64,000 nucleotides of DNA from SZUA-100 sp965248135 (GTDB taxonomy: Bacteria > Pseudomonadota > Alphaproteobacteria > Rhizobiales > Rhizobiaceae), in the NCBI GenBank assembly GCA_965248135.1, contig CBDFIN010000012.1, positions 1,674,001-1,738,000 on the forward strand. Direction: 5' to 3'. Positions 27,393-35,976 of the stretch are shown piece by piece (the first letter of the stretch is position 1; each line of letters begins with the position of its first letter). Made by a program: the position numbers and the translations under genes. The notes below the pieces were generated by a model that saw only the letters and a program-made list of their open reading frames with translations, was not told where the DNA came from and did not search any database.

Positions 27393-28534
27393 TTACCAAG
27401 CTCATCTTTCAAGAACGCCAGAACCTGCGATGCGGCAATATTGGTGGCAATGAATGACTGGCCAATATCGCGGGCGAGAATCAGGTTCAATTCGCCTTTG
27501 GTCACCTTTTTGTCCTGGGCGATATGGTGCAGAAGGGTTTCTGCTGCAGGAAGTTCGCCAGGAATTTGGTCAATCGATGTCGGCAACCCGACTTGTTTTA
27601 AATGACGTGTGATGCGTTCTGCCGCCTCCGGGCCGGCAAGATTGAGCCGGTTGGAGAACCGGTAGGCCAAAACCATGCCGATAGCAACGCCTTCTCCGTG
27701 CACCAACCGGGCCGGATCATAATTGACCGCAGCCTCAAGCGCATGGCCGAATGTATGGCCCAGGTTTAGCAGCGCGCGTTGACCATGTTCGTGCTCATCG
27801 GCGGCAACCACAGCAGCCTTGGCGCGGCAGCTTTCAGCTACCGCTTCGCCAAGTTCAGCTCCGGCCTTTTCTATTTTGGGCCAGTTTTTCTCCAGCCAGG
27901 AAAAGAACGCCGGGCGGTCGATCAGGCCATATTTGGCAATTTCGGCATATCCGGCGCGAAATTCTCGCCGGCTCAGCGTTTCAAGCACACCGGTATCAGC
28001 CAGAACGATTTCCGGTTGATGGAATACGCCGATCAGGTTCTTGCCGTGGGGTGAGTTGATGCCGGTTTTTCCGCCGACGGAAGAATCCACCTGAGCAAGC
28101 AGACTGGTCGGTATCTGAACCAGTTTCATTCCCCGGCGCACAACGCCTGCAACAAAACCGGCCAGATCACCTACCACACCACCGCCAAAGGCGACCACAA
28201 CATCGCCACGCTCCAGCCGCAGCTGCAAGACCGTTTCAACGATTTGGTGAAATTGCTCAAAACACTTTGATTTCTCACCGGCCGGAATTTCGATCACCTG
28301 CCAGGCTATTTTGCGGGCATCCAGACTGGCGGTTAATCTTGCCAGATGCAAAGGCGCCACATTGGTGTCGGTAACAATGGCCAGCCGGGCACCGGGAACC
28401 GCTTGCGCGATCAGCGCACCGGCCTGTTCGATCAAGCCGGGGCCGATAAGAATATCATAGGATCTCGCGCCCAGATCAACTGGTACGGTGATCGTCGCTG
28501 TACCATATAAACGTTCATCCATCGGTGTTGCCAT
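27389..28534 (-). CDS. aroB: 3-dehydroquinate synthase
   Basis: A 381-residue, NAD- and metal-dependent enzyme, second step of the shikimate pathway. Visible: GGGVVGDLAGFVAGVVRRGMK, PTSLLAQVDSSVGGKTGIN, the metal-binding His in LNLGHTFGHALEA, and HGEGVAIGMVLA. The start is uncertain (28555, 28534 or 28522); all overlap the end of aroK. It is coupled to shikimate kinase upstream and to the DUF21 gene downstream, forming a three-gene operon. Confidence 0.96.
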   Translation of the reverse strand: MATPMDERLYGTATITVPVDLGARSYDILIGPGLIEQAGALIAQAVPGARLAIVTDTNVAPLHLARLTASLDARKIAWQVIEIPAGEKSKCFEQFHQIVETVLQLRLERGDVVVAFGGGVVGDLAGFVAGVVRRGMKLVQIPTSLLAQVDSSVGGKTGINSPHGKNLIGVFHQPEIVLADTGVLETLSRREFRAGYAEIAKYGLIDRPAFFSWLEKNWPKIEKAGAELGEAVAESCRAKAAVVAADEHEHGQRALLNLGHTFGHALEAAVNYDPARLVHGEGVAIGMVLAYRFSNRLNLAGPEAAERITRHLKQVGLPTSIDQIPGELPAAETLLHHIAQDKKVTKGELNLILARDIGQSFIATNIAASQVLAFLKDELGK

Positions 28535-29171
28535 TGTTCGGTGACAAAGTGCCAATTTTTTGCGCCAGCAGCGAAACTATCTCAGCAGCAATATCATCGC
28601 GATTGGCATCGTGCGAAACAAATCGCAGATCGGCCAGTCCATAGATCGGATTTCGCTCTTCCAGTAGGTCTTCGATCACCCCGCGCGGATTGGGCCGCTT
28701 CAATAGTGGTCTGGTTTTTCGGCGCAACACCCGTTGCATGATAAGATCGATGTCGGCATCAAGCCACACAGATACGGCCGAAGCGGCGATCGCCTCTCGC
28801 GTATCACCATCCATATAAGCGCCCCCACCTGTGGCCAGCACGCACCTGCCATTTTGCAGCATGCGGTTGATCACCTTCTTTTCTCCAGCGCGGAAATAGG
28901 CTTCACCAAATCTGTCGAATATTTCCGCTACCGAGAGATTGGCAGCCAGCTCGATTTCGCTGTCGGCATCGGCAAAGGGAAGATCCAGCAACGCCGCCAC
29001 ACGCCTGCCGATTGTTGATTTGCCCACTCCCATGATACCGACGAATACTATGGAGCGCCCATTGAGTGCGGCACGTACCTGTCTGGCCTCTTGGGCAGGC
29101 TGCGATATCTCCGCATCAGGGGCCTGGTTGCCATTTCCGGTTGTTGCGGGACGGGAATCGTTCGTTGCCAT
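28515..29171 (-). CDS. aroK: Shikimate kinase
   Basis: A 218-residue kinase that phosphorylates shikimate with ATP. The Walker A motif GIMGVGKST lies at about residues 45-53, after an N-terminal extension of some 35 Gln/Ala-rich residues typical of Rhizobiales. The shikimate-binding DADSEIE, the FRAGEKKV region and ATGGGAY follow. ATG at 29171 is preferred to GTG at 29177. First gene of aroK-aroB-DUF21, divergent from the small membrane protein gene and xerD. Confidence 0.95.
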   Translation of the reverse strand: MATNDSRPATTGNGNQAPDAEISQPAQEARQVRAALNGRSIVFVGIMGVGKSTIGRRVAALLDLPFADADSEIELAANLSVAEIFDRFGEAYFRAGEKKVINRMLQNGRCVLATGGGAYMDGDTREAIAASAVSVWLDADIDLIMQRVLRRKTRPLLKRPNPRGVIEDLLEERNPIYGLADLRFVSHDANRDDIAAEIVSLLAQKIGTLSPNNGNTDG

Positions 29172-29317
29172 ATTCACTTTTCTTTGTACTAATCGGCCGG
29201 ATGTCCTAACCGAAGGCTCACTCGCACTTATAGTTTGACAGATCGCATCTTGCCAATTTTATCTTACTCGCACATAAGGAATGTTGAAAGCACCGGCAAA
29301 CCGGATGGAGTTCCACT

Positions 29318-29461
29318 ATGCCCAGTCTAATTCGCTTTCTTGTGGTAATCGGCATCATCGGCGGCCTTGTGTATGGGGGCATGTTGGCGCTGGCGCTGAC
29401 GGTGGAACCCAACAAGCGCGAAATGCGAATTAAGATACCATCTAAGCGAATCAATAAATAG
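29318..29461 (+). CDS. Small conserved membrane protein (47 residues)
   Basis: A short gene reading MPSLIRFLVVIGIIGGLVYG at its start: one hydrophobic helix at about residues 5-28, then a conserved-looking TVEPNKREMRIKIPSKR tail. GGAG at 29307-29310 sits 7 bases before the ATG. Small proteins of this plan (one helix, then VEP.xREM) occur between aroK and xerD in Rhizobiales, by my recollection of the family. No function is known. It ends 7 bases before the xerD start, so it probably leads the xerD transcript. Confidence 0.75.
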   Translation: MPSLIRFLVVIGIIGGLVYGGMLALALTVEPNKREMRIKIPSKRINK

Positions 29462-29468
29462 GCCAGCC

Positions 29469-30410
29469 GTGACGCCCCGCGATGAATATCTCATCGAAGC
29501 TTTTATCGAGATGCTGAGCGCCGAGCGCGGTGCCTCTTCAAACACCCTTTCCAGTTATCAAAAGGATCTGGATGATTTTTCACGCTTCTGCAAAAGCCGC
29601 GGAAAGACCTTGATCGAGGTCGAAGCCGAGACAATCAGCAACCATCTGGCCGCACTGGCCAAACAGGGCTACGCCGCCTCCAGCCAGGCCCGCAAACTTT
29701 CTGCTTTGCGACAGTTTTTCAAGTTCCTGTTTAGTGAGGGAATGCGCCAGGATGAACCGACCGGCATACTTGATGCGCCGAAGCAGGCAAGACCATTGCC
29801 AAAAGTGCTGGGCGAAAAGGAAGTTGACCAACTGATTGAACGCGCAGAACAAGAGGCTGGCAATCCGAAGGCCAGACCACCCGCCATGTTGCGCGCCAAA
29901 CGCCTGCTTGCCCTTTTGGAGGCGCTCTATGCGACCGGTATGAGAGTATCAGAACTTGTCACATTGCCACAATCGGCGTCACGCAAGGATGCGCAATTCC
30001 TGATTATTCGCGGTAAAGGCGAAAAAGAGCGGCTGGTGCCGCTTGGCCAAAAGGCAAAACAGGCGATCGCCGGTTACCGGGATGCCCGGCGAGCAAACGA
30101 TAAATACAAGGACAGTCCGTGGCTGTTTCCCTCTTCCGGGGCCAAGGGCCATTTTACCCGCCAGGCATTCGCCAGGGATTTAAAGGCGCTGGCAATCAGG
30201 GCCGGCATGAAGCCGCAAAAAATCTCGCCGCATGTGTTGCGCCATGCCTTTGCCAGCCATCTGTTGCAAAATGGCGCCGACCTGCGTTCGGTGCAGCAAT
30301 TGCTTGGTCACGCCGACATCTCCACCACCCAGATTTATACCCACGTGCTGGAAGAACGGTTGCGTCAACTGGTCGAACAGCATCACCCGCTTGCCAAACT
30401 GGCAGATTAA
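29469..30410 (+). CDS. xerD: Site-specific tyrosine recombinase XerD
   Basis: A 313-residue recombinase that acts with XerC at the chromosomal dif site to resolve dimers. The N-terminal SAM-like domain covers about residues 1-100. The catalytic residues are visible: Arg in TGMRVSEL, Lys in GKGEKERLVPL, His and Arg in HVLRHAFASHLL, His in LLGHADIS, and nucleophile Tyr in TTQIYTHV. A GTG start at 29469 follows the small membrane protein gene by 7 bases. Divergent from aroK, and followed by accA, the usual order. Confidence 0.95.
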   Translation: MTPRDEYLIEAFIEMLSAERGASSNTLSSYQKDLDDFSRFCKSRGKTLIEVEAETISNHLAALAKQGYAASSQARKLSALRQFFKFLFSEGMRQDEPTGILDAPKQARPLPKVLGEKEVDQLIERAEQEAGNPKARPPAMLRAKRLLALLEALYATGMRVSELVTLPQSASRKDAQFLIIRGKGEKERLVPLGQKAKQAIAGYRDARRANDKYKDSPWLFPSSGAKGHFTRQAFARDLKALAIRAGMKPQKISPHVLRHAFASHLLQNGADLRSVQQLLGHADISTTQIYTHVLEERLRQLVEQHHPLAKLAD

Positions 30411-30586
30411 ACTGCTTCAACGGTCCAGTTTAATCCGTCCATATACTATTGATCTTGCCTGTTATGCTACGGGAATTGCTTGACAACCAATGTGGTGCGA
30501 CCCTACATCAGGCCGCATGCACCGGGGATATTGCGCCCTGGATATCAGATCGGCAAAGGTTTGATATTATCACGAGTAATTCTTCT

Positions 30587-31540
30587 ATGCAGAGCTTTCT
30601 CGAATTTGAAAAATCGGTTGCCGACCTGAAAGGCCAAGTGCGTGAATTGCGTTCGATGGGCAAGGAAGACGACAGTGTCGATGTCAGCGAAGAAATCGCC
30701 AAGCTTGAGGCCAAGGCAACCCAGGCATTGGAAGATATCTATAAAAAACTGACACCATGGCAAAAAATGCAGGTGGCGCGTCATCCCGACAGGCCGCATT
30801 TTGCTAATTATGTCGCAGCACTGATCGAAGATTTCACCCCGCTTTCCGGTGATCGCAATTATGCCGACGATCACGCGGTCCAGTGTGGGTTTGGCCGCTT
30901 TGACGGTCAGTCGATAGCGATAATCGGCCACGAAAAGGGCCATGACACACAGACCCGGTTGAAGCACAATTTTGGCATGGCGCGGCCCGAGGGCTATCGT
31001 AAGGCCGTTCGCATCATGGAACTGGCCGACCGCTTTGATATTCCCGTATTGACATTGGTCGATACGGCTGGCGCTTATCCCGGCATCGGCGCTGAAGAAC
31101 GTGGTCAGGCCGAGGCGATAGCCCGCTCGACCGCTGCATGTCTCAATTTGAAGGTTCCCGTTATCTCTGTGATTATCGGCGAGGGCGGGTCGGGCGGCGC
31201 AATTGCCATTGCCACTGCAAACCGGGTATTGATGTTGCAACACGCCATCTACAGCGTCATTTCGCCGGAGGGTGCAGCGTCAATTTTGTGGCGCGATTCC
31301 ACCCGTGCAAAAGATGCGGCGACCAACATGAAGATCACCGCCGAAGACATTCTAAAACTGGGTGTGGTGGATACTATTATTGCCGAACCGGTCGGCGGCG
31401 CCCATCGCGATCCTGAAACTGTATTCGGTGCGACACGGCAGGAAATACGACAAGCGCTGGACGAATTGTCTGAAATGTCGGGCAAGGAACTGCGGCATAA
31501 GCGCCGGGAAAAATTTTTGGCCATCGGACGAAATCTATAG
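30587..31540 (+). CDS. accA: Acetyl-CoA carboxylase carboxyltransferase, alpha subunit
   Basis: A 317-residue subunit that, with AccD, transfers carboxyl from biotin to acetyl-CoA in fatty-acid synthesis. Typical blocks: MQSFLEFEKSVADL at the start, TPWQKMQVARHPDRPHF, GHEKGHDTQTRLKHNFGMARPEGYRKA, TLVDTAGAYPGIGAEERGQ, and GEGGSGGAIAIA. The frame is open to 30449, but ATG at 30587 gives the standard length. It follows xerD by 176 bases, a gap that may carry its promoter. Confidence 0.97.
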   Translation: MQSFLEFEKSVADLKGQVRELRSMGKEDDSVDVSEEIAKLEAKATQALEDIYKKLTPWQKMQVARHPDRPHFANYVAALIEDFTPLSGDRNYADDHAVQCGFGRFDGQSIAIIGHEKGHDTQTRLKHNFGMARPEGYRKAVRIMELADRFDIPVLTLVDTAGAYPGIGAEERGQAEAIARSTAACLNLKVPVISVIIGEGGSGGAIAIATANRVLMLQHAIYSVISPEGAASILWRDSTRAKDAATNMKITAEDILKLGVVDTIIAEPVGGAHRDPETVFGATRQEIRQALDELSEMSGKELRHKRREKFLAIGRNL

Positions 31541-31720
31541 GGCGTGGCATCGGTCCCCCCCACGCTATGACAATCGCGTGAGTTACCGGCATAAGGGCTT
31601 GCTGTAACCGATTGTCAATAATAACACAGTACGAATAAACGTGGCGAATGGTCATAATTTGATCATTGTGCAAATGTTTGGTGTAGCCCGGTGGTTGCTC
31701 ATATGGCTGAGAGCATGTTC

Positions 31721-32779
31721 ATGAAAAAGCGTTTGGTACATTGTTTTGCGGTGCTAGCAACGGCAACGATTGTTAGCGGTTGCCAGGGCGGGTTTGGCGA
31801 CCTGACGCCCAAAGCGCAACGCCCGGTACCGGCCAAATTGCTGACCCAAATGAAGGCCAAGAGCATGCGTCAGGCGGCGCCGATTGTGGTGCGCATTTTC
31901 AAAAAGGAAAATGTGCTTGAAGTCTGGAAACAGAAAACCAATTTGCGTTATGCGCTGCTGAAATCCTATGAAATCTGCAAGTGGTCGGGCAAGTATGGAC
32001 CGAAATTCAAAGAGGGCGACCGGCAGGCCCCGGAAGGATTTTACGCCATCAACCCCTATCAGATGAACCCCAAATCATCCTATCATCTGTCGTTTAATCT
32101 TGGTTATCCGAACAAATATGATCGCGCCCATGGCCGCACCGGCGCCCATTTGATGGTCCATGGCGCCTGCTCATCGGCCGGCTGCTACGCCATGACCGAC
32201 GAGCAGGTGGAAGAAATCTTCGCGCTGGCCCGTGATGCGTTTCGAGGGGGGCAAAAATCGTTCCAGGTACAGGCATTTCCCTTTCACCTGACCCCGCAAA
32301 ATATGTTTGAAAACCGCCACAGCAAGCATTTTGCCTTCTGGAAAATGCTGAAAGTCGGGTATGATCAGTTTGATATCACCAAACGCCCGCCATTAGTCGA
32401 GGTGTGTGAAAGTAAATACCAGTTCAATGTGAAGCCGGAAACCGGACGCCGGTTTACCGCCCGCAACGCCTGCCCGCCGATGTATATGCGCCAAAGCACG
32501 GCACTCGCCTATACCAAAGTCAAGCGGCGCGACGATGCGGCGTTCGACAAATTGCTGGCGAAAGCCGAGGGTCGCGATGCAAACGACATGAGTAGTCTTA
32601 GCGTCGCCATGGCCTTGCCCGGGATCAAGCTTGTGTCCCCGACACCGGTCGCCGTTGCAGCGGTCAAAACCATACCGTCTACTGCTACCGCCAATGCGGC
32701 GAGTACCGGCATGACAACCAATGCCGCCCTTTCGGGCATTTCTGCACCGGTGAAGCCGAAACCAGCACCGGCAAATTGA
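31721..32779 (+). CDS. L,D-transpeptidase lipoprotein (YafK-like)
   Basis: A 352-residue protein with a lipoprotein signal: a hydrophobic stretch, then IVSGCQGG, whose Cys at about residue 20 would be lipidated. The central domain carries the L,D-transpeptidase motif HGACSSAGCYAMT at about residues 145-157, with catalytic Cys and His, so it probably cuts or links peptidoglycan or attaches proteins to it. The C-terminal third is a low-complexity Ala/Thr/Pro region. Start chosen for GAGAG at 31709-31713 and a compact signal; 31715 and 31691 are in frame. It is convergent with the transaldolase gene. Confidence 0.88.
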   Translation: MKKRLVHCFAVLATATIVSGCQGGFGDLTPKAQRPVPAKLLTQMKAKSMRQAAPIVVRIFKKENVLEVWKQKTNLRYALLKSYEICKWSGKYGPKFKEGDRQAPEGFYAINPYQMNPKSSYHLSFNLGYPNKYDRAHGRTGAHLMVHGACSSAGCYAMTDEQVEEIFALARDAFRGGQKSFQVQAFPFHLTPQNMFENRHSKHFAFWKMLKVGYDQFDITKRPPLVEVCESKYQFNVKPETGRRFTARNACPPMYMRQSTALAYTKVKRRDDAAFDKLLAKAEGRDANDMSSLSVAMALPGIKLVSPTPVAVAAVKTIPSTATANAASTGMTTNAALSGISAPVKPKPAPAN

Positions 32780-32825
32780 ACTCAATCAAATATTGCCGGA
32801 TTTTCAGCCTGCAACCGAGTCTGAT

Positions 32826-33479
32826 CTAGCCGATTGATTGACCGGTCTTTTCCCAATCCGCCAGAAAGGCAGCCAGGCCCTTGTCGGTCAGCGGATGTTT
32901 GATCAGAGCTTCCAGGGTCGATGGCGGAATGGTCGCCACATCGGCCCCGGCAATGGCACAATCCTTGACGTGATTGACCGTGCGCAACGAGGCCGCAAGC
33001 AGCTCTGTTTTAAACTCATAATTGTCATAAATGGCGCGGATATCTTCGATCAGCTCCATACCGTCGATGGCCATATCGTCAAGCCGGCCGATAAACGGTG
33101 AGACAAATGTCGCTCCCGCCTTGGCCGCCAGCAACGCCTGGTTGGCGGAAAAGCACAAGGTGACATTGGTCTTGTAGCCTTCCTCGCTCAGCGACTTGCA
33201 GGCCTTCAGCCCGGCTAAGGTCATCGGCAGTTTGATGCAGATATTGGGTGCTATTTTGGCAAGCGTCTTGCCTTCCTTAATCATGCCGTCGGCATCTATC
33301 GCCGTAACCTCGCCGGAAACCGGTCCATCAACCAGCGTGCAGATTTCGCTCAAGGTTTCAGTGATATCCCGGCCTGATTTCAATATCAGTGACGGGTTGG
33401 TGGTAACACCATCGATCAGGCCGGTAGCGACCCATTCCCGGATTTCGGCAACATCGGCTGTGTCGATAAAGAACTTCAT
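32826..33479 (-). CDS. Transaldolase / fructose-6-phosphate aldolase-like
   Basis: A 217-residue small transaldolase (MipB/TalC type). MKFFIDTADVAEIREW at the start, the GVTTNPSLILKSGR strand, the Schiff-base Lys in CIKLPMT, and FVSPFIGRLDD are visible. It moves a dihydroxyacetone unit between sugar phosphates in the pentose phosphate pathway. The frame runs to 33521, but ATG at 33479 is the family start with AGGA upstream. It diverges from priA, a conserved Rhizobiales pairing. Usually annotated tal or fsa; sequence alone cannot separate the two activities. Confidence 0.93.
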   Translation of the reverse strand: MKFFIDTADVAEIREWVATGLIDGVTTNPSLILKSGRDITETLSEICTLVDGPVSGEVTAIDADGMIKEGKTLAKIAPNICIKLPMTLAGLKACKSLSEEGYKTNVTLCFSANQALLAAKAGATFVSPFIGRLDDMAIDGMELIEDIRAIYDNYEFKTELLAASLRTVNHVKDCAIAGADVATIPPSTLEALIKHPLTDKGLAAFLADWEKTGQSIG

Positions 33480-33578
33480 GGTGTAATTCCTGATTTGTGG
33501 GGTGTATTGGCTGGAAATCAATTCAACCTTCCATTTATCCTAATTCACCGGCAAGGTCAGCCCGAAAAGGGAATCAAT

Positions 33579-35768
33579 TTGAAAAATAATGCCGACATCG
33601 TCGCGGTAATGCTGCCGATCCCGGCTGAACGAGCCTATTCCTATCGGGTGCCGGCTGATATCAGTCTTGCTGCCGGTGATATCGTGCAAGTGCCGCTTGG
33701 CCCCAGACTGGTGGCGGCTGTGGTGTGGGATGGAACACCCGACGCGGTCGATACGGCCAAACTGCGTGATGTTTCCCAGAAATTTGATTGCCCTTCCATG
33801 CGTGAAGAACTTCGCCGGTTTATCGAGTGGATCGCCAATTACACCTTGTCGCCACCGGGCATGGTCTTGCGCATGGTATTGCGGGTACCGGCGGCACTAG
33901 AGCCTGAACAACCGATTGAAGCCTGGCGCTATTGTGGTCCACCGCCAAAACGAATGACCAAAGCCCGCAACAAGGTAATTACGCTGGCGGCAGGAGACGA
34001 TAACTTGCCGCCGATGGCGTGGACGCGTTCCGGACTGGCCCACGCCGCCGGTGTCAGCCTTTCGGTGGTCAACGGACTGATCAAAGCCGGCTCCTTCGAG
34101 CAGGTGCTGTTGCCGCCGCCCCCGGTTGTCGCCAACCCCGATGCCGACCTTGGCAATACCCAATTGAGCAGCGATCAACAGCAGGCGGCAGACCGGTTGC
34201 GCGAACTGGTCGCCAAAAAATCCTTCAACACTGCCCTGCTTGATGGTGTAACCGGCTCTGGCAAAACGGAGGTCTATTTCGAAGCCATTGCCGAGGCGCT
34301 GCGCGACAACCGGCAAGTACTTATCCTGCTGCCGGAGATCGCGCTGACAACAACCTTTCTTGAACGCTTCGAGCAGCGCTTTGGCGCACCACCGGCAGAA
34401 TGGCATTCCGCCCTTAACCCCAAGACCCGGGAAAAGACCTGGCGGCAAGTGGCCACCGGCCAGATCAAGGTTGTCGCCGGCGCCCGCTCGGCGCTTTTTT
34501 TGCCGTTTCAAAATCTTGGCCTGATCATCGTCGATGAAGAGCATGACAGCGCCTACAAGCAACAGGACCGGGTGTTTTATCACGCCCGCGATATGGCCGT
34601 GGTGCGCGCATCGATCAACAATATTCCGGTTGTTCTAGCCTCGGCCACCCCGTCGATTGAAACCCAGGTCAACGCCGCCCATGGCCGTTATGAACATATC
34701 GTACTCTCCCGGCGCCACGGTGATGCGGCGATGCCCAAGCTTGCTGTTATCGATATGCGCAAAGATCCACCGCCGCGTGGCCGGTTTCTTTCGCCCGTGC
34801 TTTTAACGGCCATGACCAACACCTTAAAGCGTGGTGAACAAAGCCTGTTGTTCTTAAACCGCCGCGGCTATGCGCCACTCACCCTTTGCCGGGTATGTGG
34901 CCATCGCTTCCAGTGCCGCAATTGCTCGGCCTGGCTGGTGGAGCACCGGTTTCGCGGCCAGTTGCAATGCCACCATTGCGGCCACAACGAACCTGTGCCA
35001 CAGGCCTGCCCCGCCTGCGGCACGCTTGATCATCTGGTCGCCTGTGGCCCCGGTGTGGAGCGGTTGGCCGAAGAGGTTGATCAGCTCTTCCCCAAGGCCC
35101 GCACCATCATCTTGTCCTCTGATATGATGGGTGGTGTGGCGCGGTTACGGCTGGAACTGGCGGCAATTGCCGATGGCGAAGCCGATATCATTATCGGCAC
35201 TCAGCTGGTGGCCAAGGGCCACAATTTTCCGCTGATGACGCTCGTCGGTGTGGTCGATGCCGATATCGGCCTGAACAATGCCGACCCGCGGGCGGGCGAG
35301 CGCACCTTTCAATTGCTCTCACAAGTCACCGGCCGGGCCGGACGCGCCGGCGGCACGAGCCGGGGTTTGATGCAAAGCTATCAGCCGCAGCATCCGGTCA
35401 TTCAGGCCATCGCCTCGGGTAATTCCAGGGCGTTTTACCAACGCGAGATCGAAGCGCGGCGAGTGGCCGGACTGCCGCCGTTCGGGCGTTTGGCCGGCAT
35501 TGTCATTTCCGCCACCGACCGCCGCGATTGCGAGACCCACGCAAAGGCGCTGCGCCAGGCCGCGCCCGAAAACGCGGAAGTAATGATCCTTGGTCCGGCC
35601 GAGGCCCCGATGGCGCTGGTGCGCGGCCGTCATCGATTTCGCATTCTGGTGCAGGCGCATCGCCAGCTGGATTTGCAGAATTTTCTGCGCCAATGGATGG
35701 CAAATGCCCCCAGGATCCGTGGCAGCGTCAGGGTGCAGATCGATGTCGATCCACAAAGCTTTTTGTGA
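33579..35768 (+). CDS. priA: Primosomal protein N' (replication restart helicase)
   Basis: A 729-residue helicase that reloads the replisome at stalled forks. The N-terminal 3'-end-binding domain is present, then Walker A (GVTGSGKTEVYFEA), the DEEH box (IIVDEEHDSAYKQQD), the eight-Cys zinc region (CRVCGHRFQCRNC, CHHCGH, CPACG) and the C-terminal helicase motifs (IIGTQLVAKGHNFP, QVTGRAGRAGG). The TTG at 33579 is proposed because AAGGGA at 33566-33571 precedes it and the length then fits the family; the frame extends upstream to 33495. Divergent from the transaldolase gene. Confidence 0.95.
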   Translation: MKNNADIVAVMLPIPAERAYSYRVPADISLAAGDIVQVPLGPRLVAAVVWDGTPDAVDTAKLRDVSQKFDCPSMREELRRFIEWIANYTLSPPGMVLRMVLRVPAALEPEQPIEAWRYCGPPPKRMTKARNKVITLAAGDDNLPPMAWTRSGLAHAAGVSLSVVNGLIKAGSFEQVLLPPPPVVANPDADLGNTQLSSDQQQAADRLRELVAKKSFNTALLDGVTGSGKTEVYFEAIAEALRDNRQVLILLPEIALTTTFLERFEQRFGAPPAEWHSALNPKTREKTWRQVATGQIKVVAGARSALFLPFQNLGLIIVDEEHDSAYKQQDRVFYHARDMAVVRASINNIPVVLASATPSIETQVNAAHGRYEHIVLSRRHGDAAMPKLAVIDMRKDPPPRGRFLSPVLLTAMTNTLKRGEQSLLFLNRRGYAPLTLCRVCGHRFQCRNCSAWLVEHRFRGQLQCHHCGHNEPVPQACPACGTLDHLVACGPGVERLAEEVDQLFPKARTIILSSDMMGGVARLRLELAAIADGEADIIIGTQLVAKGHNFPLMTLVGVVDADIGLNNADPRAGERTFQLLSQVTGRAGRAGGTSRGLMQSYQPQHPVIQAIASGNSRAFYQREIEARRVAGLPPFGRLAGIVISATDRRDCETHAKALRQAAPENAEVMILGPAEAPMALVRGRHRFRILVQAHRQLDLQNFLRQWMANAPRIRGSVRVQIDVDPQSFL

Positions 35769-35810
35769 TCATACCATCAGGCGCGCCATGCGCCAGCTAT
35801 CCAGTGCGCT

Positions 35811-35976
35811 AGTGGTTCTGTACCAACATTTGCATCCGCCAGCGGCTCGTACTTATGGCAAATGTTGGAATCATAAGAACCACTAGCAAGATATTGAATC
35901 TAGTGGAATTTTCGAATTTGACATTTGAAAATGAACGAAGCTGCAAGTGGGACTCAAATGTCAAATTCATTCCACT
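35811..35976. repeat. Pair of palindromic mini-elements (copy B, reverse of copy A)
   Basis: A P2 unit (22-base arm 35811-35832, 26-base arm 35859-35884) is joined by a 17-base spacer to a P1 unit (26-base arm 35902-35927, 22-base arm 35955-35976). Read on the minus strand the order is P1, spacer GATTCAATATCTTGC, P2, matching 7322-7485 of copy A in sequence as well as order. The two 22-base P1 arms are identical between copies. Both outer ends lie in CTAG, and the right end overlaps the ggt stop codon. The lower divergence of copy B suggests it is younger or better preserved than copy A. Confidence 0.87.

Noticed and set aside
31541..31565. GCGTGG/CCACGC stem after accA as a terminator
   Set aside because: The stem is short with a long loop and no following T run.
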